Positions 32,277 to 41,481 of a stretch of DNA of 64,000 nucleotides are shown here, one piece after another (the first letter of the stretch is position 1; the number at the start of each line of letters is the position of its first letter). The notes below the pieces were generated by a model that saw only the letters and a program-made list of their open reading frames with translations, was not told where the DNA came from and made no database searches. The translations under genes and the position numbers were made by a program. Source of the stretch: Frateuria_A sp051900535 (GTDB lineage Bacteria > Pseudomonadota > Gammaproteobacteria > Xanthomonadales > Rhodanobacteraceae). The stretch covers positions 178,125 through 242,124 of the forward strand of contig NZ_JBHZGI010000005.1 of the NCBI RefSeq assembly GCF_051900535.1, in the 5' to 3' direction.

Positions 32277-33326
32277 TCACGATCCCAGCCGTTCCATGCG
32301 GTAGCTGCCGTCCAGCACGCGCTGTACCCACAGCTGGTGCGCCAGGTACCAGTCGACGGTGTGTGCCATCCCGCTCTCGAAAGTATGCGTCGGTGACCAG
32401 CCGAGCTCGCGCTGGAGCTTGCCCGCGTCGATGGCGTAGCGGCGGTCGTGGCCCGGGCGGTCCTTGACGAAGGTGATCAGCGATTCGCGCGGGCGGCCGT
32501 CGGCCAGCGGCCGGCGCGCGTCGAGCAGCGCGCAGATCGTCTTGACCACGGTCAGGTTCTCGCGTTCGGCGTTGCCGCCCACGTTGTAGGTCTCGCCCAC
32601 GCGGCCGGCCTCGAGCACCCGGCGGATCGCGCTGCAGTGATCGCCCACGTAGAGCCAGTCGCGGATGTTCAGGCCGTCGCCGTAGACCGGCAGCGCCTCG
32701 CCGGCCAGCGCCTTCTGGATCACCAGCGGGATGAGCTTCTCGGGAAACTGGTAGGGCCCGTAGTTGTTCGAGCAGTTGGTGGTGAGCGTGGGCAGGCCGT
32801 AGGTGTGGTGGAACGCGCGCACCAGGTGGTCGGAGGCCGCCTTGGATGCCGAATAGGGCGAATTGGGCGCGTACGGCGTGGTCTCGCTGAACTTGCCCTC
32901 GGCGCCGAGCGAGCCGTACACCTCGTCGGTGGAAACGTGCAGGAAGCGGAAGCCCTCGTGCGCCGCGCCCTCCAGGCCGCGCCAGTAGTCGCGGGCGCCT
33001 TCGAGCAGGCCGAGCGTGCCGACCACGTTGGTTTCCACGAAGGCGGCCGGGCCGTCGATCGAACGGTCCACGTGCGATTCGGCGGCGAAGTTGACGATCG
33101 CCAGCGGCCGGTGTTCGGCCAGCAACCGTGCCACCAGCGCGCGGTCGCCGATGTCGCCCTGCACGAACAGGTGCCGGTCGCTGCCTTCGAGCGAGGCCAG
33201 GGTGTCGCGGTTGCCGGCGTAGGTCAGCTTGTCCAGGTTGACCACGCGCAGGCCGTCGGCGACCGCCTGCAGCACGAAATTCGCGCCGATGAAGCCGGCG
33301 CCGCCGGTGACGAGCAAGGTTTCCAT
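32277..33326 (-). CDS. rfbB: dTDP-glucose 4,6-dehydratase RfbB, 349 aa
   Basis: Extended SDR enzyme: NAD loop TGGAGFIGANFVLQ, AESHVDRSI, HVSTDEVYGSLG with the active-site Thr-Asp-Glu, YSASKAASD (Tyr-Lys) and the long NNYGPYQFPEKLIP segment. It forms dTDP-4-keto-6-deoxyglucose, the branch point to rhamnose (RfbC/D) and to the 4-amino sugar made by the WecE-like enzyme at 46175-47323. It is the first gene of rfbBACD and is divergent from metB. Confidence 0.94.
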   Translation of the reverse strand: METLLVTGGAGFIGANFVLQAVADGLRVVNLDKLTYAGNRDTLASLEGSDRHLFVQGDIGDRALVARLLAEHRPLAIVNFAAESHVDRSIDGPAAFVETNVVGTLGLLEGARDYWRGLEGAAHEGFRFLHVSTDEVYGSLGAEGKFSETTPYAPNSPYSASKAASDHLVRAFHHTYGLPTLTTNCSNNYGPYQFPEKLIPLVIQKALAGEALPVYGDGLNIRDWLYVGDHCSAIRRVLEAGRVGETYNVGGNAERENLTVVKTICALLDARRPLADGRPRESLITFVKDRPGHDRRYAIDAGKLQRELGWSPTHTFESGMAHTVDWYLAHQLWVQRVLDGSYRMERLGS

Positions 33327-33485
33327 GGGGTCCGTTCGCGTTCTTCCAAACCCCGCATTGTGCCATCGACGTCCCTTCGCCGGGGCCCGGGCGAGGCTTC
33401 CGGCTGATGAAAATTAAGGAAAAAGCGGGCTTCGCGGTTAAGATGGCAGCCCCATCATCGCCGGCTACCCCGCCGCTCCCACGCC

Positions 33486-34649
33486 ATGACCAAGAAGAAC
33501 GCTGCCCCTCTCGGACTCGGAACGCGGGCGATCCATGCCGGCCAGCACCCCGACCCGAGCACCGGCGCGATCATGACGCCGATCTACGCCACCTCGACCT
33601 ACGTGCAGGAGAGCCCCGGCAAGCACAAGGGCTACGAATACTCGCGCACGCAGAACCCGACCCGCATGGCGTACGAGCGTTGCGTGGCGGACCTGGAAGG
33701 CGGCGTGGCCGGTTTCGCTTTCGCCTCCGGGCTGGCCGCGGCGGCCACGGTGCTGGACCTGCTCGACTCGGGCAGCCACGTCATCGCCATGGACGACCTG
33801 TACGGTGGCAGCTACCGGCTGTTCGAGCGGGTGCGTCGTCGCTCGGCGGGCCTGGATTTCGATTTCATCGACCTGAACGACGCCAAGGCGCTGAAGGCCG
33901 CGCTCAAGCCCAACACCCGCATGATCTGGGCCGAGACGCCGACCAATCCGATGCTCAAGCTGGTCGACCTGGCCAAGGTCGCCGCCTTCGCGAAGAAGCA
34001 CGGGCTGATCCTGGTGGTCGACAACACCTTCTGCTCGCCGATGGTGCAGCGGCCGCTGGAATTCGGCGCCGACCTGGTACTGCATTCGGCCACCAAGTAC
34101 CTCAATGGCCATTCGGACATGGTCGGCGGCATCGTCGTCGCCGGCAACGGGGAACTGGCCGAGCGGATGGCTTTCCTGCAGAACTCCGTCGGCGCCATCG
34201 CCGGTCCGTTCGATGCCTTCTTGGCCATGCGCGGCCTGAAGACCCTGCACCTGCGCATGCAGGCGCATTGCCAGGGCGCGATGGAACTGGCGCAATGGCT
34301 GGAGAAGCATCCGGCGGTCGAACGGGTGATCTACCCGGGCCTGAAAAGCCACCCGCAGCACGCGCTGGCGCGCCGGCAGATGCACGGCTTCGGCGGCATC
34401 ATCACGATCGAGGTCAAGGGCGGCCTGCGCAAGGCGCGTCGCATGCTCGAGCGCTGCGAGCTGTTCGCGCTGGCCGAATCGCTCGGCGGCGTGGAAAGCC
34501 TGATCGAGCACCCGGCGATCATGACCCACGCCTCGGTGCCCCCGGCCAACCGCAAGCGACTGGGCATCAGCGATGGCCTGGTGCGGTTGTCGGTGGGCGT
34601 GGAGGACGTGCGCGACCTGCGCGACGAACTCGCCTTCGCCCTGACTTGA
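33486..34649 (+). CDS. metB: Cystathionine gamma-synthase/lyase-type PLP enzyme, 387 aa
   Basis: Cys/Met-metabolism PLP family: TPIYATSTYVQESPG, YSRTQNPTR (PLP-phosphate Tyr and Arg), HSATKYLNGHSD with the PLP lysine, and the end SLGGVESLIEHPAIMTH. It acts in trans-sulfuration; synthase and lyase cannot be separated with certainty by eye, but the synthase is the known neighbour of LPS loci in xanthomonads. It lies between rfbB (divergent) and wzm, marking the left border of the O-antigen export genes. Confidence 0.88.
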   Translation: MTKKNAAPLGLGTRAIHAGQHPDPSTGAIMTPIYATSTYVQESPGKHKGYEYSRTQNPTRMAYERCVADLEGGVAGFAFASGLAAAATVLDLLDSGSHVIAMDDLYGGSYRLFERVRRRSAGLDFDFIDLNDAKALKAALKPNTRMIWAETPTNPMLKLVDLAKVAAFAKKHGLILVVDNTFCSPMVQRPLEFGADLVLHSATKYLNGHSDMVGGIVVAGNGELAERMAFLQNSVGAIAGPFDAFLAMRGLKTLHLRMQAHCQGAMELAQWLEKHPAVERVIYPGLKSHPQHALARRQMHGFGGIITIEVKGGLRKARRMLERCELFALAESLGGVESLIEHPAIMTHASVPPANRKRLGISDGLVRLSVGVEDVRDLRDELAFALT

Positions 34650-34671
34650 GACCGGCTGTCCGGATGACCCC

Positions 34672-35517
34672 GTGAAAAACGCTGTCCTATCGTCCTCCGC
34701 CGCCGGGCCCTCCTGGCTCCAGCGGGGGCCTCTGGCTGCCCTAGGCGCCTACCGATCGCTTACCTGGGAACTGGCCAAGCGCGACGTGCTCGGACGCTAC
34801 CGGGGCGCCAGCTTCGGTCTGCTGTGGTCGCTGTTCAGCCCGTTCCTGATGCTGCTGGTCTACTCGTTCGCGTTCGGGTTCGTGATGAAGGCGCGCTGGC
34901 CGGAGGCGGAAGCCGGCGGCATCCATTACTCGATCATCCTGTTCATCGGCCTGATCGTGCACGGCTTCTTCGCCGAATGCCTCAACCGTGCGCCGAACCT
35001 GATCACGACCAACGTCAACTTCGTCAAGCGGGTGATCTTCCCGCTGGAGATCCTGCCCTGGCCGATGGTGATGTCGGCGCTGTTCCACACGGGCATGAAC
35101 GTCCTGGTGTTCCTGGCGCTGCACCTGTTCCTGGATCACCAACTGCCGTGGACGACCGTGCTGCTGCCGGTGGTGTTCCTGCCGCTGGTGGTGCTGACGC
35201 TCGGGGTCTCCTGGCTGCTCGCCGCGCTCGGGGTGTACCTGCGCGACATCGGCCAGGTTACCGGTGTGCTGGCCACCGCGATGCTGTTCCTGTCCACCGC
35301 GATGTTCCCGGTGGATGCGCTGCCGTCGAACTGGCGCTGGATGCTGCAGATCAATCCGTTGAGCTTCATCATCAACCAGGCCCGCGCGGTGACGCTGTGG
35401 GGAACCTTGCCGGACTGGCAGGGGCTGGCCATCTACACGACTGGCGCGCTGGTCGTGCTGCTGGGCGGCTACACGGTCTTCGGTCTGACCCGGCGGGGGT
35501 TCGCCGATGTCATCTGA
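34672..35517 (+). CDS. wzm: O-antigen ABC exporter permease Wzm, 281 aa
   Basis: ABC-2-type permease with the N-terminal motif ELAKRDVLGRYRGASFGLLW and six hydrophobic helices. The typical gating segment GVYLRDIGQVTGVLATAMLFLS and the late MFPVDALP...NPLSFIINQAR are present. With Wzt it exports completed polyprenyl-linked O-antigen across the inner membrane. GTG start; it overlaps wzt by 11 nt. Confidence 0.9.
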   Translation: MKNAVLSSSAAGPSWLQRGPLAALGAYRSLTWELAKRDVLGRYRGASFGLLWSLFSPFLMLLVYSFAFGFVMKARWPEAEAGGIHYSIILFIGLIVHGFFAECLNRAPNLITTNVNFVKRVIFPLEILPWPMVMSALFHTGMNVLVFLALHLFLDHQLPWTTVLLPVVFLPLVVLTLGVSWLLAALGVYLRDIGQVTGVLATAMLFLSTAMFPVDALPSNWRWMLQINPLSFIINQARAVTLWGTLPDWQGLAIYTTGALVVLLGGYTVFGLTRRGFADVI

Positions 35518-36907
35518 GCTCGGCATCCGCGTCGCAGGTGTCCATAAGTCTTTTCCGATCTACGAGCGACCGGTACACCGGCTGCTGCAGATGCTCTCGC
35601 CGCGCAGCGCCAAGCAACGGTGGTTCCGCCAGTTTCATGCGCTCAAGGGCATCGATCTGGAAGTGCGCAAGGGCGAGACGCTCGGCATCGTCGGACGCAA
35701 CGGCTCGGGCAAGTCGACCTTGCTGCAGATCATCTGCGGAACGCTTGAACCCTCCGCCGGAACGGTCGAAGTCCAGGGGCGCATTGCCGCGCTGCTCGAA
35801 CTGGGCGCCGGCTTCAATCCCGATTTCACCGGGCGCGAGAACGTGTTTCTCTACGGCACGGTGCTGGGGCTGACCCGCGCCGAAGTGCACGCGCGCTTCG
35901 ACGACATCGCGGCCTTCGCCGACATCGGCGATTTCATCGACCAGCCGGTGAAAACCTACTCCAGCGGCATGTACGTGCGCCTGGCCTTCGCCGTGGCGAT
36001 CAACGTCACGCCGGACATCCTCGTGGTGGACGAGGCGCTGTCCGTCGGCGACGAGGCGTTCCAGCGCAAATGCTTTGCGCGGATCAACCGCATCCGCGAC
36101 GACGGCGCGACGGTGCTGTTCGTTTCCCATTCGGCCGGCGTGGTCACGCAGCTGTGTGACCGCGCGATCCTGCTGGACCGTGGCGAACTGCTGCTGGACG
36201 GCGTGCCGAAGTTCGTCGTTTCGCGCTACCAGAAGATGCTGTACGTGCCGGCCGAACGCGCCGAAGCCGTGCGCGAGGCCATCCGCGCCGAGCGCGAGGA
36301 CGCGCTGGAGCCCGAGGCGCCCGCGCTGTCGGCGATCGACGAGAGCGACGCGCAACTGGTACGGCAGGCATCGCCCGACGCCGCGATGCCGCGCAAGGCG
36401 GCCGAGGACTGGTTCGACGAGGGCATGACGCCCAAGAGCACCATGCGCTACGACGAACGCGGCGCCACGATCATCGATCCGCACGTCGAGTCGCTGGACG
36501 GACGGACGGTCAACGTGTTGCGGGCGGGGCGGGACTACGTCTACACCTATCGCGTGCGCTTCGATGAGGCCATGCGTGGCGTCCGCTGCGGTATGTTGAT
36601 CAAGACCCTCACCGGCCTGGAGCTCGGCGGTGCGGCGAGCAACCTGGCTCGCCAGCCGATTGCCCAGGTCGAAGCCGGCGGCATGGTGGAGGCTCGCTTT
36701 CGCTTCCGCTGCCTGCTCGACGGAGGCACGTACTTCTTGAACGCCGGGGTGCTGGCCATGGTGGGTGAGCAGGAGACCTATGTCGACCGGCTGATCGACG
36801 CGGCCATGTTCCGCGTGCTGCCCCAGCCGGAGCGCCTGGCCACCGGCTTCGTGGATTTCTGCGTGCAGCCCTCTGCATGCGTCTTAGGGACCGAGCTTGC
36901 TTCATGA
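35507..36907 (+). CDS. wzt: O-antigen ABC exporter ATPase Wzt with carbohydrate-binding domain, 466 aa
   Basis: ABC ATPase with Walker A GRNGSGKST, signature YSSGMYVRLAF and Walker B ILVVDEALSVGDE in residues 1-250. After an acidic linker, a beta-sandwich C-terminal domain (about 300-466, FRFRCLLDGGTYFLNAGVLAM) resembles the Wzt domain that recognises the capped end of the O-antigen before export. This predicts a chain modified at its non-reducing end, in keeping with nearby sulfotransferase and methyltransferase genes. It overlaps the next gene by 4 nt. Confidence 0.9.
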   Translation: MSSELGIRVAGVHKSFPIYERPVHRLLQMLSPRSAKQRWFRQFHALKGIDLEVRKGETLGIVGRNGSGKSTLLQIICGTLEPSAGTVEVQGRIAALLELGAGFNPDFTGRENVFLYGTVLGLTRAEVHARFDDIAAFADIGDFIDQPVKTYSSGMYVRLAFAVAINVTPDILVVDEALSVGDEAFQRKCFARINRIRDDGATVLFVSHSAGVVTQLCDRAILLDRGELLLDGVPKFVVSRYQKMLYVPAERAEAVREAIRAEREDALEPEAPALSAIDESDAQLVRQASPDAAMPRKAAEDWFDEGMTPKSTMRYDERGATIIDPHVESLDGRTVNVLRAGRDYVYTYRVRFDEAMRGVRCGMLIKTLTGLELGGAASNLARQPIAQVEAGGMVEARFRFRCLLDGGTYFLNAGVLAMVGEQETYVDRLIDAAMFRVLPQPERLATGFVDFCVQPSACVLGTELAS

Positions 36908-39900
36908 ACGACCTTCCCAGCCCCACCCCGCGGCGCGCCATCCTGATCGTCGGGATGCACCGCAGTGGTACCTCGGCATTGACCCGCGTCATCAACCTGC
37001 ATGGCGTGCCCCTCGGTCGCCAGCTGCTTGAGGCGGCGTTCGACAACGAGGCCGGCTTCTGGGAAAACCAGGCGGTCGTGCGGCTGCACGAGCGCATCCT
37101 GGAGCACCTCGGCTCCAGTTGGGACGATCCACGCGAACTGCCCTCGGGCTGGCTGGACGAGGTCGAGGGGGCCGGCTATCGCGAGGCGCTGGTGGCGGTC
37201 ATCCGCGAGCAGTACGGCGACACCCCCCTGTGGGCGGTGAAGGACCCGCGCCTGTGCCGGTTCCTGCCGCTGTGGTTCGACGTGCTGGCGGAGCTTCAGA
37301 TCGAGCCCCGGCTGGTCTTCGCGGTGCGCCATCCGGCCGAGGTGGTCGGTTCGCTCGTGCGCCGCAACGGACTCTCGCCGTCGGTGGCATCCATGCTGTG
37401 GCTTCGGCACCTGGCCGAACCGCTCAAGGCTTCGCACGACCGTGTGCGTTGCATGGCCGATTACGAGGGATTGCTGGCCGATTGGCGCAACTGCATGGCG
37501 TCGCTGGGCGAGTGCCTGTCCGTGGAATGGCCGACCGGGTCTGCCGCCGTCGCGGACGACGTGCACGCCAACCTGCGACTGGACCTCAAGCACCAGCACG
37601 CCAATGTGGCGGAAGAGCTGCTGCCGGCGTCGTGGCGCGCGGCCATCCTGGGCATCCATGCCGAAAGCCTGGCCCTGGTGAAGGGCGAGCTCGAATGGAC
37701 CGCGCTGGAACACTCGGTCGATGCGTTCCTCGACCGCCTGGCGTTCGCCTCGCCCCTGATGGCCCAGGTCCAGGTGAAGTCGCGACTCGATCGCCTCGAA
37801 GGCGAGCTTGTCGCCCTGCAGGAGGCCAGTGACGTCTATCGCGGCGAAGCGGAACGCCTGTTCGCCGAAAGCAGCGCCTCGCGCGAGGAGGCGGCCGCGG
37901 CGTTGAACGAGGCGGCCAGGGCGAAGGAGGAAGCGGCGAAGGCGAAGCAGGAAGCCGAGCGCATCCGCAAGCTCGCGTTGTTGCACGAGGAGGATGCCTG
38001 CGAGCACGAGGAACGGGCGCTGCGCCTGCAGGAGGAGGAACTCCGCGAAGTGGAGGCTGCCCGCCGGGAGGTCGCGCGCGCGAAAGCGCTGCTGGTGGCC
38101 GCTCGCGGGGAACTGGCCAAGCGCCAGGCGCGGATCCATACGCTGGAGCTGGCGCGCCAGGAACTCGATATCATCAAGGGCAGCCGGTCATGGCGCATGA
38201 CGCGTCCGATCCGGCTGGCCATGCGTCTGGTGCGAGGCCGCGGACGGCTGGGCGAGGCCGATCGCGAGCAACTGATGCGGCTGCTGGGTCGCCGCGCGGT
38301 TCCCACCGTCATGGCGCCGGGCGAGATCGACGCACCGCCGACGCTTCCGCCGCTGGCGCCCCAGGCTGACGGCTGCCGCGACGTGTTCGTGTGGTCCGTG
38401 ATCGACTGGCATTTCCGTATCCAGCGTCCGCAGCATCTGGCCCGGGAACTGTCACGCGAGGGGCACCGCGTGTTCTACGTGTCGTGCCAGTTCGTCGATT
38501 CCGGCGACGCGGGTTTCCACGTCGAGCCGCTGGACGAAGCGGGTCGTCTGTTCCGCGTGCAGTTCAATCTTGCCGGCACGCCCGGCATCTACCACCAGGT
38601 GCCGACGCCCGACGTGCATGAGCAGCTGCGCGAAGGCCTGGGCAAGCTTCTCGCCTGGACGTGCAGCCGTTCCTGCCTGTCGCTGGTGCAGCATGCGTAC
38701 TGGCTGGAGCTGGCGCGCGAGTTGCCGAACCTTCGGCTGGTCTACGACTGCATGGACCACCACGGCGGCTTCGACGAGATCGGTCCCGCGATGCTGGCCC
38801 GCGAAAACGAGCTGATGCGCACGGCCGACCTGCTGGTGGTCACCTCGCAGTGGCTGTACGACGAAACCAGTCCACTGAACCCGCGCACGCTGATCGTGCG
38901 CAACGCCTGCGAGTACGCGCATTTCGCCACGCCTGCCGAGCCCTGCTTCCGGGACGAGCGCGGGCGGAAGATCATCGGCTACTACGGCGCCATCGCCGAA
39001 TGGTTCGACCTGGAACTGCTCGAAGCGGTCGCCAGGAAATTCTCCGACTGCCTCGTGCTTATGGTCGGCAGCGACACCGTCGGTGCTACTGACCGGCTCC
39101 GGCATCTGGACAACGTGCATTTCACCGGCGAGGTGCCGTACGACGCGCTGCCGTTCTACCTGACCGCATTCGACGTCTGCATGATGCCGTTCCAGGTGAT
39201 CCCGCTGACGCTCGCCACCAACCCGGTGAAGGTGTACGAGTACCTCAGCGCGGGCAAGGACGTGGTGGCCATTGACTTGCCTGAAATGGCCCAGTTCCAC
39301 GGCCTGGTGCGCACGGCCGGCGACCACGAGGGCTTCCTCGAACAGGTGGCCCTGGCGTTGGCGGCGGGCCCGGATGCCGAACTCGCGGCGCAGCGGCGCC
39401 AGTTCGCCTCGGAGCAGACGTGGGAGCACCGCGTTCAAGACCTGAGGGCGGCGATGGATTCGCTGCCGGAGCCGCGGGTCTCGGTCGTCGTGGTCACGTA
39501 CAACAATCTCGACCTGACCAAGGCCTGCCTGCGCAGCCTGGAGCTGTACAGCGACTATCAGAACCTCGAAATCATCGTTGTCGACAACGCATCCTCGGAC
39601 GGCACGCCAGCTTTCCTCACCGAGTGGGCCACGCGGGGCGAAGGGCGCCGGGTGATCCTCAATCCGGACAACCGCGGTTTCGCCGCGGCGAACAACCAGG
39701 GCCTGGCCGTGGCCGAGGGCGACTACCTGGTGATGCTGAATAACGACACGCATGTCACGCCGGGCTGGGTTGCAACGCTGGTGGCGCACCTGCGGCGCAA
39801 TAGCGCGCTCGGGATGATCGGGCCGGTGACCAACAACATCGGCAACGAAGCACGCATCGACATCCGCTACGAGGACATGGACGGCATGCTGGGGGCGGCG

Positions 39901-40242
39901 GCCGACTACACCGCGCGGCACGTCGGCCAGCTCACCACGCTGCGCACGGCCGCGTTCTTCTGCGTGATGCTGCGTCGCGAGGTCTACGAAAAGGTTGGCC
40001 CGCTGGACGAGGCGTTCGGCATCGGCTTCTTCGAGGACGACGACTACTGCCGCCGCGTCGACCAGGCGGGCTGGTCGATCGCCTGCGCCGAGGACGTGTT
40101 CATCCATCACCATCTTTCCGCCTCGTTCAATAAGCTCAAGCAGGAGCGCCGCGCCGAGCTGTTCGCGCAGAACAGGGCGCTGTACGAGAAAAAGTGGGGA
40201 CCGTGGGAACCGCACCGCTATCGGCCCGGCATGCTCGGCTGA
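36904..40242 (+). CDS. Trifunctional fusion: sulfotransferase-coiled coil-glycosyltransferase-GT2, 1112 aa
   Basis: Three catalytic-looking domains in one chain. Residues 1-290: sulfotransferase family P-loop (LIVGMHRSGTSALTRVINLH, the PAPS 5'-phosphosulfate loop) with VKDPRLCRFLPLW and AVRHPAEVVGSL. Residues 300-430: Ala/Glu/Arg coiled coil. Residues about 490-830: GT-B glycosyltransferase (WSVIDWHFRIQRPQHLAREL, VKVYEYLSAGKDVVAIDLPE). Residues about 856-1090: GT2 (RVSVVVVTYNNLDLTKACLR, NNDTHVTPGW, FFEDDDYCRR). It overlaps wzt (ATGA), so it belongs to O-antigen assembly, perhaps extending and then sulfating the chain terminus. The sulfotransferase identity rests on the P-loop; a kinase is less likely. 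Confidence 0.82.
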   Translation: MNDLPSPTPRRAILIVGMHRSGTSALTRVINLHGVPLGRQLLEAAFDNEAGFWENQAVVRLHERILEHLGSSWDDPRELPSGWLDEVEGAGYREALVAVIREQYGDTPLWAVKDPRLCRFLPLWFDVLAELQIEPRLVFAVRHPAEVVGSLVRRNGLSPSVASMLWLRHLAEPLKASHDRVRCMADYEGLLADWRNCMASLGECLSVEWPTGSAAVADDVHANLRLDLKHQHANVAEELLPASWRAAILGIHAESLALVKGELEWTALEHSVDAFLDRLAFASPLMAQVQVKSRLDRLEGELVALQEASDVYRGEAERLFAESSASREEAAAALNEAARAKEEAAKAKQEAERIRKLALLHEEDACEHEERALRLQEEELREVEAARREVARAKALLVAARGELAKRQARIHTLELARQELDIIKGSRSWRMTRPIRLAMRLVRGRGRLGEADREQLMRLLGRRAVPTVMAPGEIDAPPTLPPLAPQADGCRDVFVWSVIDWHFRIQRPQHLARELSREGHRVFYVSCQFVDSGDAGFHVEPLDEAGRLFRVQFNLAGTPGIYHQVPTPDVHEQLREGLGKLLAWTCSRSCLSLVQHAYWLELARELPNLRLVYDCMDHHGGFDEIGPAMLARENELMRTADLLVVTSQWLYDETSPLNPRTLIVRNACEYAHFATPAEPCFRDERGRKIIGYYGAIAEWFDLELLEAVARKFSDCLVLMVGSDTVGATDRLRHLDNVHFTGEVPYDALPFYLTAFDVCMMPFQVIPLTLATNPVKVYEYLSAGKDVVAIDLPEMAQFHGLVRTAGDHEGFLEQVALALAAGPDAELAAQRRQFASEQTWEHRVQDLRAAMDSLPEPRVSVVVVTYNNLDLTKACLRSLELYSDYQNLEIIVVDNASSDGTPAFLTEWATRGEGRRVILNPDNRGFAAANNQGLAVAEGDYLVMLNNDTHVTPGWVATLVAHLRRNSALGMIGPVTNNIGNEARIDIRYEDMDGMLGAAADYTARHVGQLTTLRTAAFFCVMLRREVYEKVGPLDEAFGIGFFEDDDYCRRVDQAGWSIACAEDVFIHHHLSASFNKLKQERRAELFAQNRALYEKKWGPWEPHRYRPGMLG

Positions 40243-40287
40243 CATTCCTGTCCCGTCTCCGCACCGCATTCATTCCCAGGTTGATCC

Positions 40288-41400
40288 ATGGCAAGTACGC
40301 CCAAGCACATCGTCTGCATCGTCGGCACCCGCCCGGAAGGCATCAAGATGGCGCCGCTGATCAAGGCCCTGCAGCGGGAGCCCTGGGCACGGGTGACGGT
40401 GCTGGCCACCGCGCAGCACCGCGGCCTGCTGGACCAGGTGCTGGCGCTTTTCGGCATCGTGCCGGACGTGGACCTGGACATCATGCGTCCGGGCCAGGCG
40501 CTGCCTGAACTCACCGCCCGTCTCATCACCGGCCTGGACGAGAAGTTCGGCGAGCTGGATCCACACGTGATCCTCGCCCAGGGCGACACCACCACGGTGA
40601 TGGCCGCGGCGATGGTCGCCTTCTACCGGCGCGTGCCTTTCGGCCACGTGGAAGCAGGCCTGCGCACCCATGACCTGGGCAATCCGTTTCCCGAGGAAAT
40701 GAACCGACTGCTGGCCGGCCACCTGTCGCGATGGCACTTCGTACCGACCGAGCGCGGCCGGCAGAACCTGCTGCGCGAAGGCATCGATGGCGCCGCCATC
40801 CACGTCACCGGCAACACGGTCGTCGATGCGTTGCTCGAGGTGGCGGCCACCGGTCGCACGCTCGACCTGCCGCTGGATCCGTCAAAGCGCCTGGTGCTGC
40901 TCACCGCCCACCGCCGCGAGAACTTCGGCGAGCCCTTGCGCGAGGTCTGCCGCGCGGTGCTGGAACTGGTCGAGCGCCACCCGGATATTGAAGTGCTCTA
41001 TCCGGTCCATCCCAACCCCAACGTTTTGGCGGTGGCTCGCGAGCTGCTCGGTGGCCGCGAGCGCATCCATCTTTGCGAACCGCTGGACTACGCGCCGTTC
41101 GTCGAGGTGCAGAAGCGCGCGTACCTGATCCTCACCGACTCCGGCGGAGTGCAGGAGGAGGCGCCCGCCTTGGGCAAGCCGGTGCTGGTCATGCGCAACG
41201 AAACCGAACGGCCCGAAGCCGTGGACGAAGGCGTCGTGCGACTGGTCGGCACCGACCGCGAGCGCATCGTGGCGGAAGCCAGCCGGCTGCTGGATGACGC
41301 CGATGCCTACCGGCAGATGGCGCGTGGCGTGTCGCCGTACGGCGACGGCAAGGCCTCCGCGCGCATCGTCGGGGTCCTGCGCGAAGCGCTGGCCTCCTGA
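40288..41400 (+). CDS. wecB: UDP-N-acetylglucosamine 2-epimerase (non-hydrolysing) WecB, 370 aa
   Basis: GT-B-like epimerase signatures: VGTRPEGIKMAPLI at the N-terminus, AQGDTTTVMAAAM, HVEAGLRTHDLGNPFPEEMNR, TAHRRENFGEPL and DSGGVQEEAPALGKPVLVMR. It converts UDP-GlcNAc to UDP-ManNAc, a precursor for O-antigen or enterobacterial-common-antigen-type sugars. The length is normal (about 375). No wecC dehydrogenase follows, so ManNAc itself may be the product used. Confidence 0.92.
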   Translation: MASTPKHIVCIVGTRPEGIKMAPLIKALQREPWARVTVLATAQHRGLLDQVLALFGIVPDVDLDIMRPGQALPELTARLITGLDEKFGELDPHVILAQGDTTTVMAAAMVAFYRRVPFGHVEAGLRTHDLGNPFPEEMNRLLAGHLSRWHFVPTERGRQNLLREGIDGAAIHVTGNTVVDALLEVAATGRTLDLPLDPSKRLVLLTAHRRENFGEPLREVCRAVLELVERHPDIEVLYPVHPNPNVLAVARELLGGRERIHLCEPLDYAPFVEVQKRAYLILTDSGGVQEEAPALGKPVLVMRNETERPEAVDEGVVRLVGTDRERIVAEASRLLDDADAYRQMARGVSPYGDGKASARIVGVLREALAS

Positions 41401-41481
41401 GGCACGGGCGCCCGGCCGCCCGACCCGGACCAGTTGTATCTTGTTGTAATATTTCCGCTTTTGCGGGCAGGGGAAAGCGAC

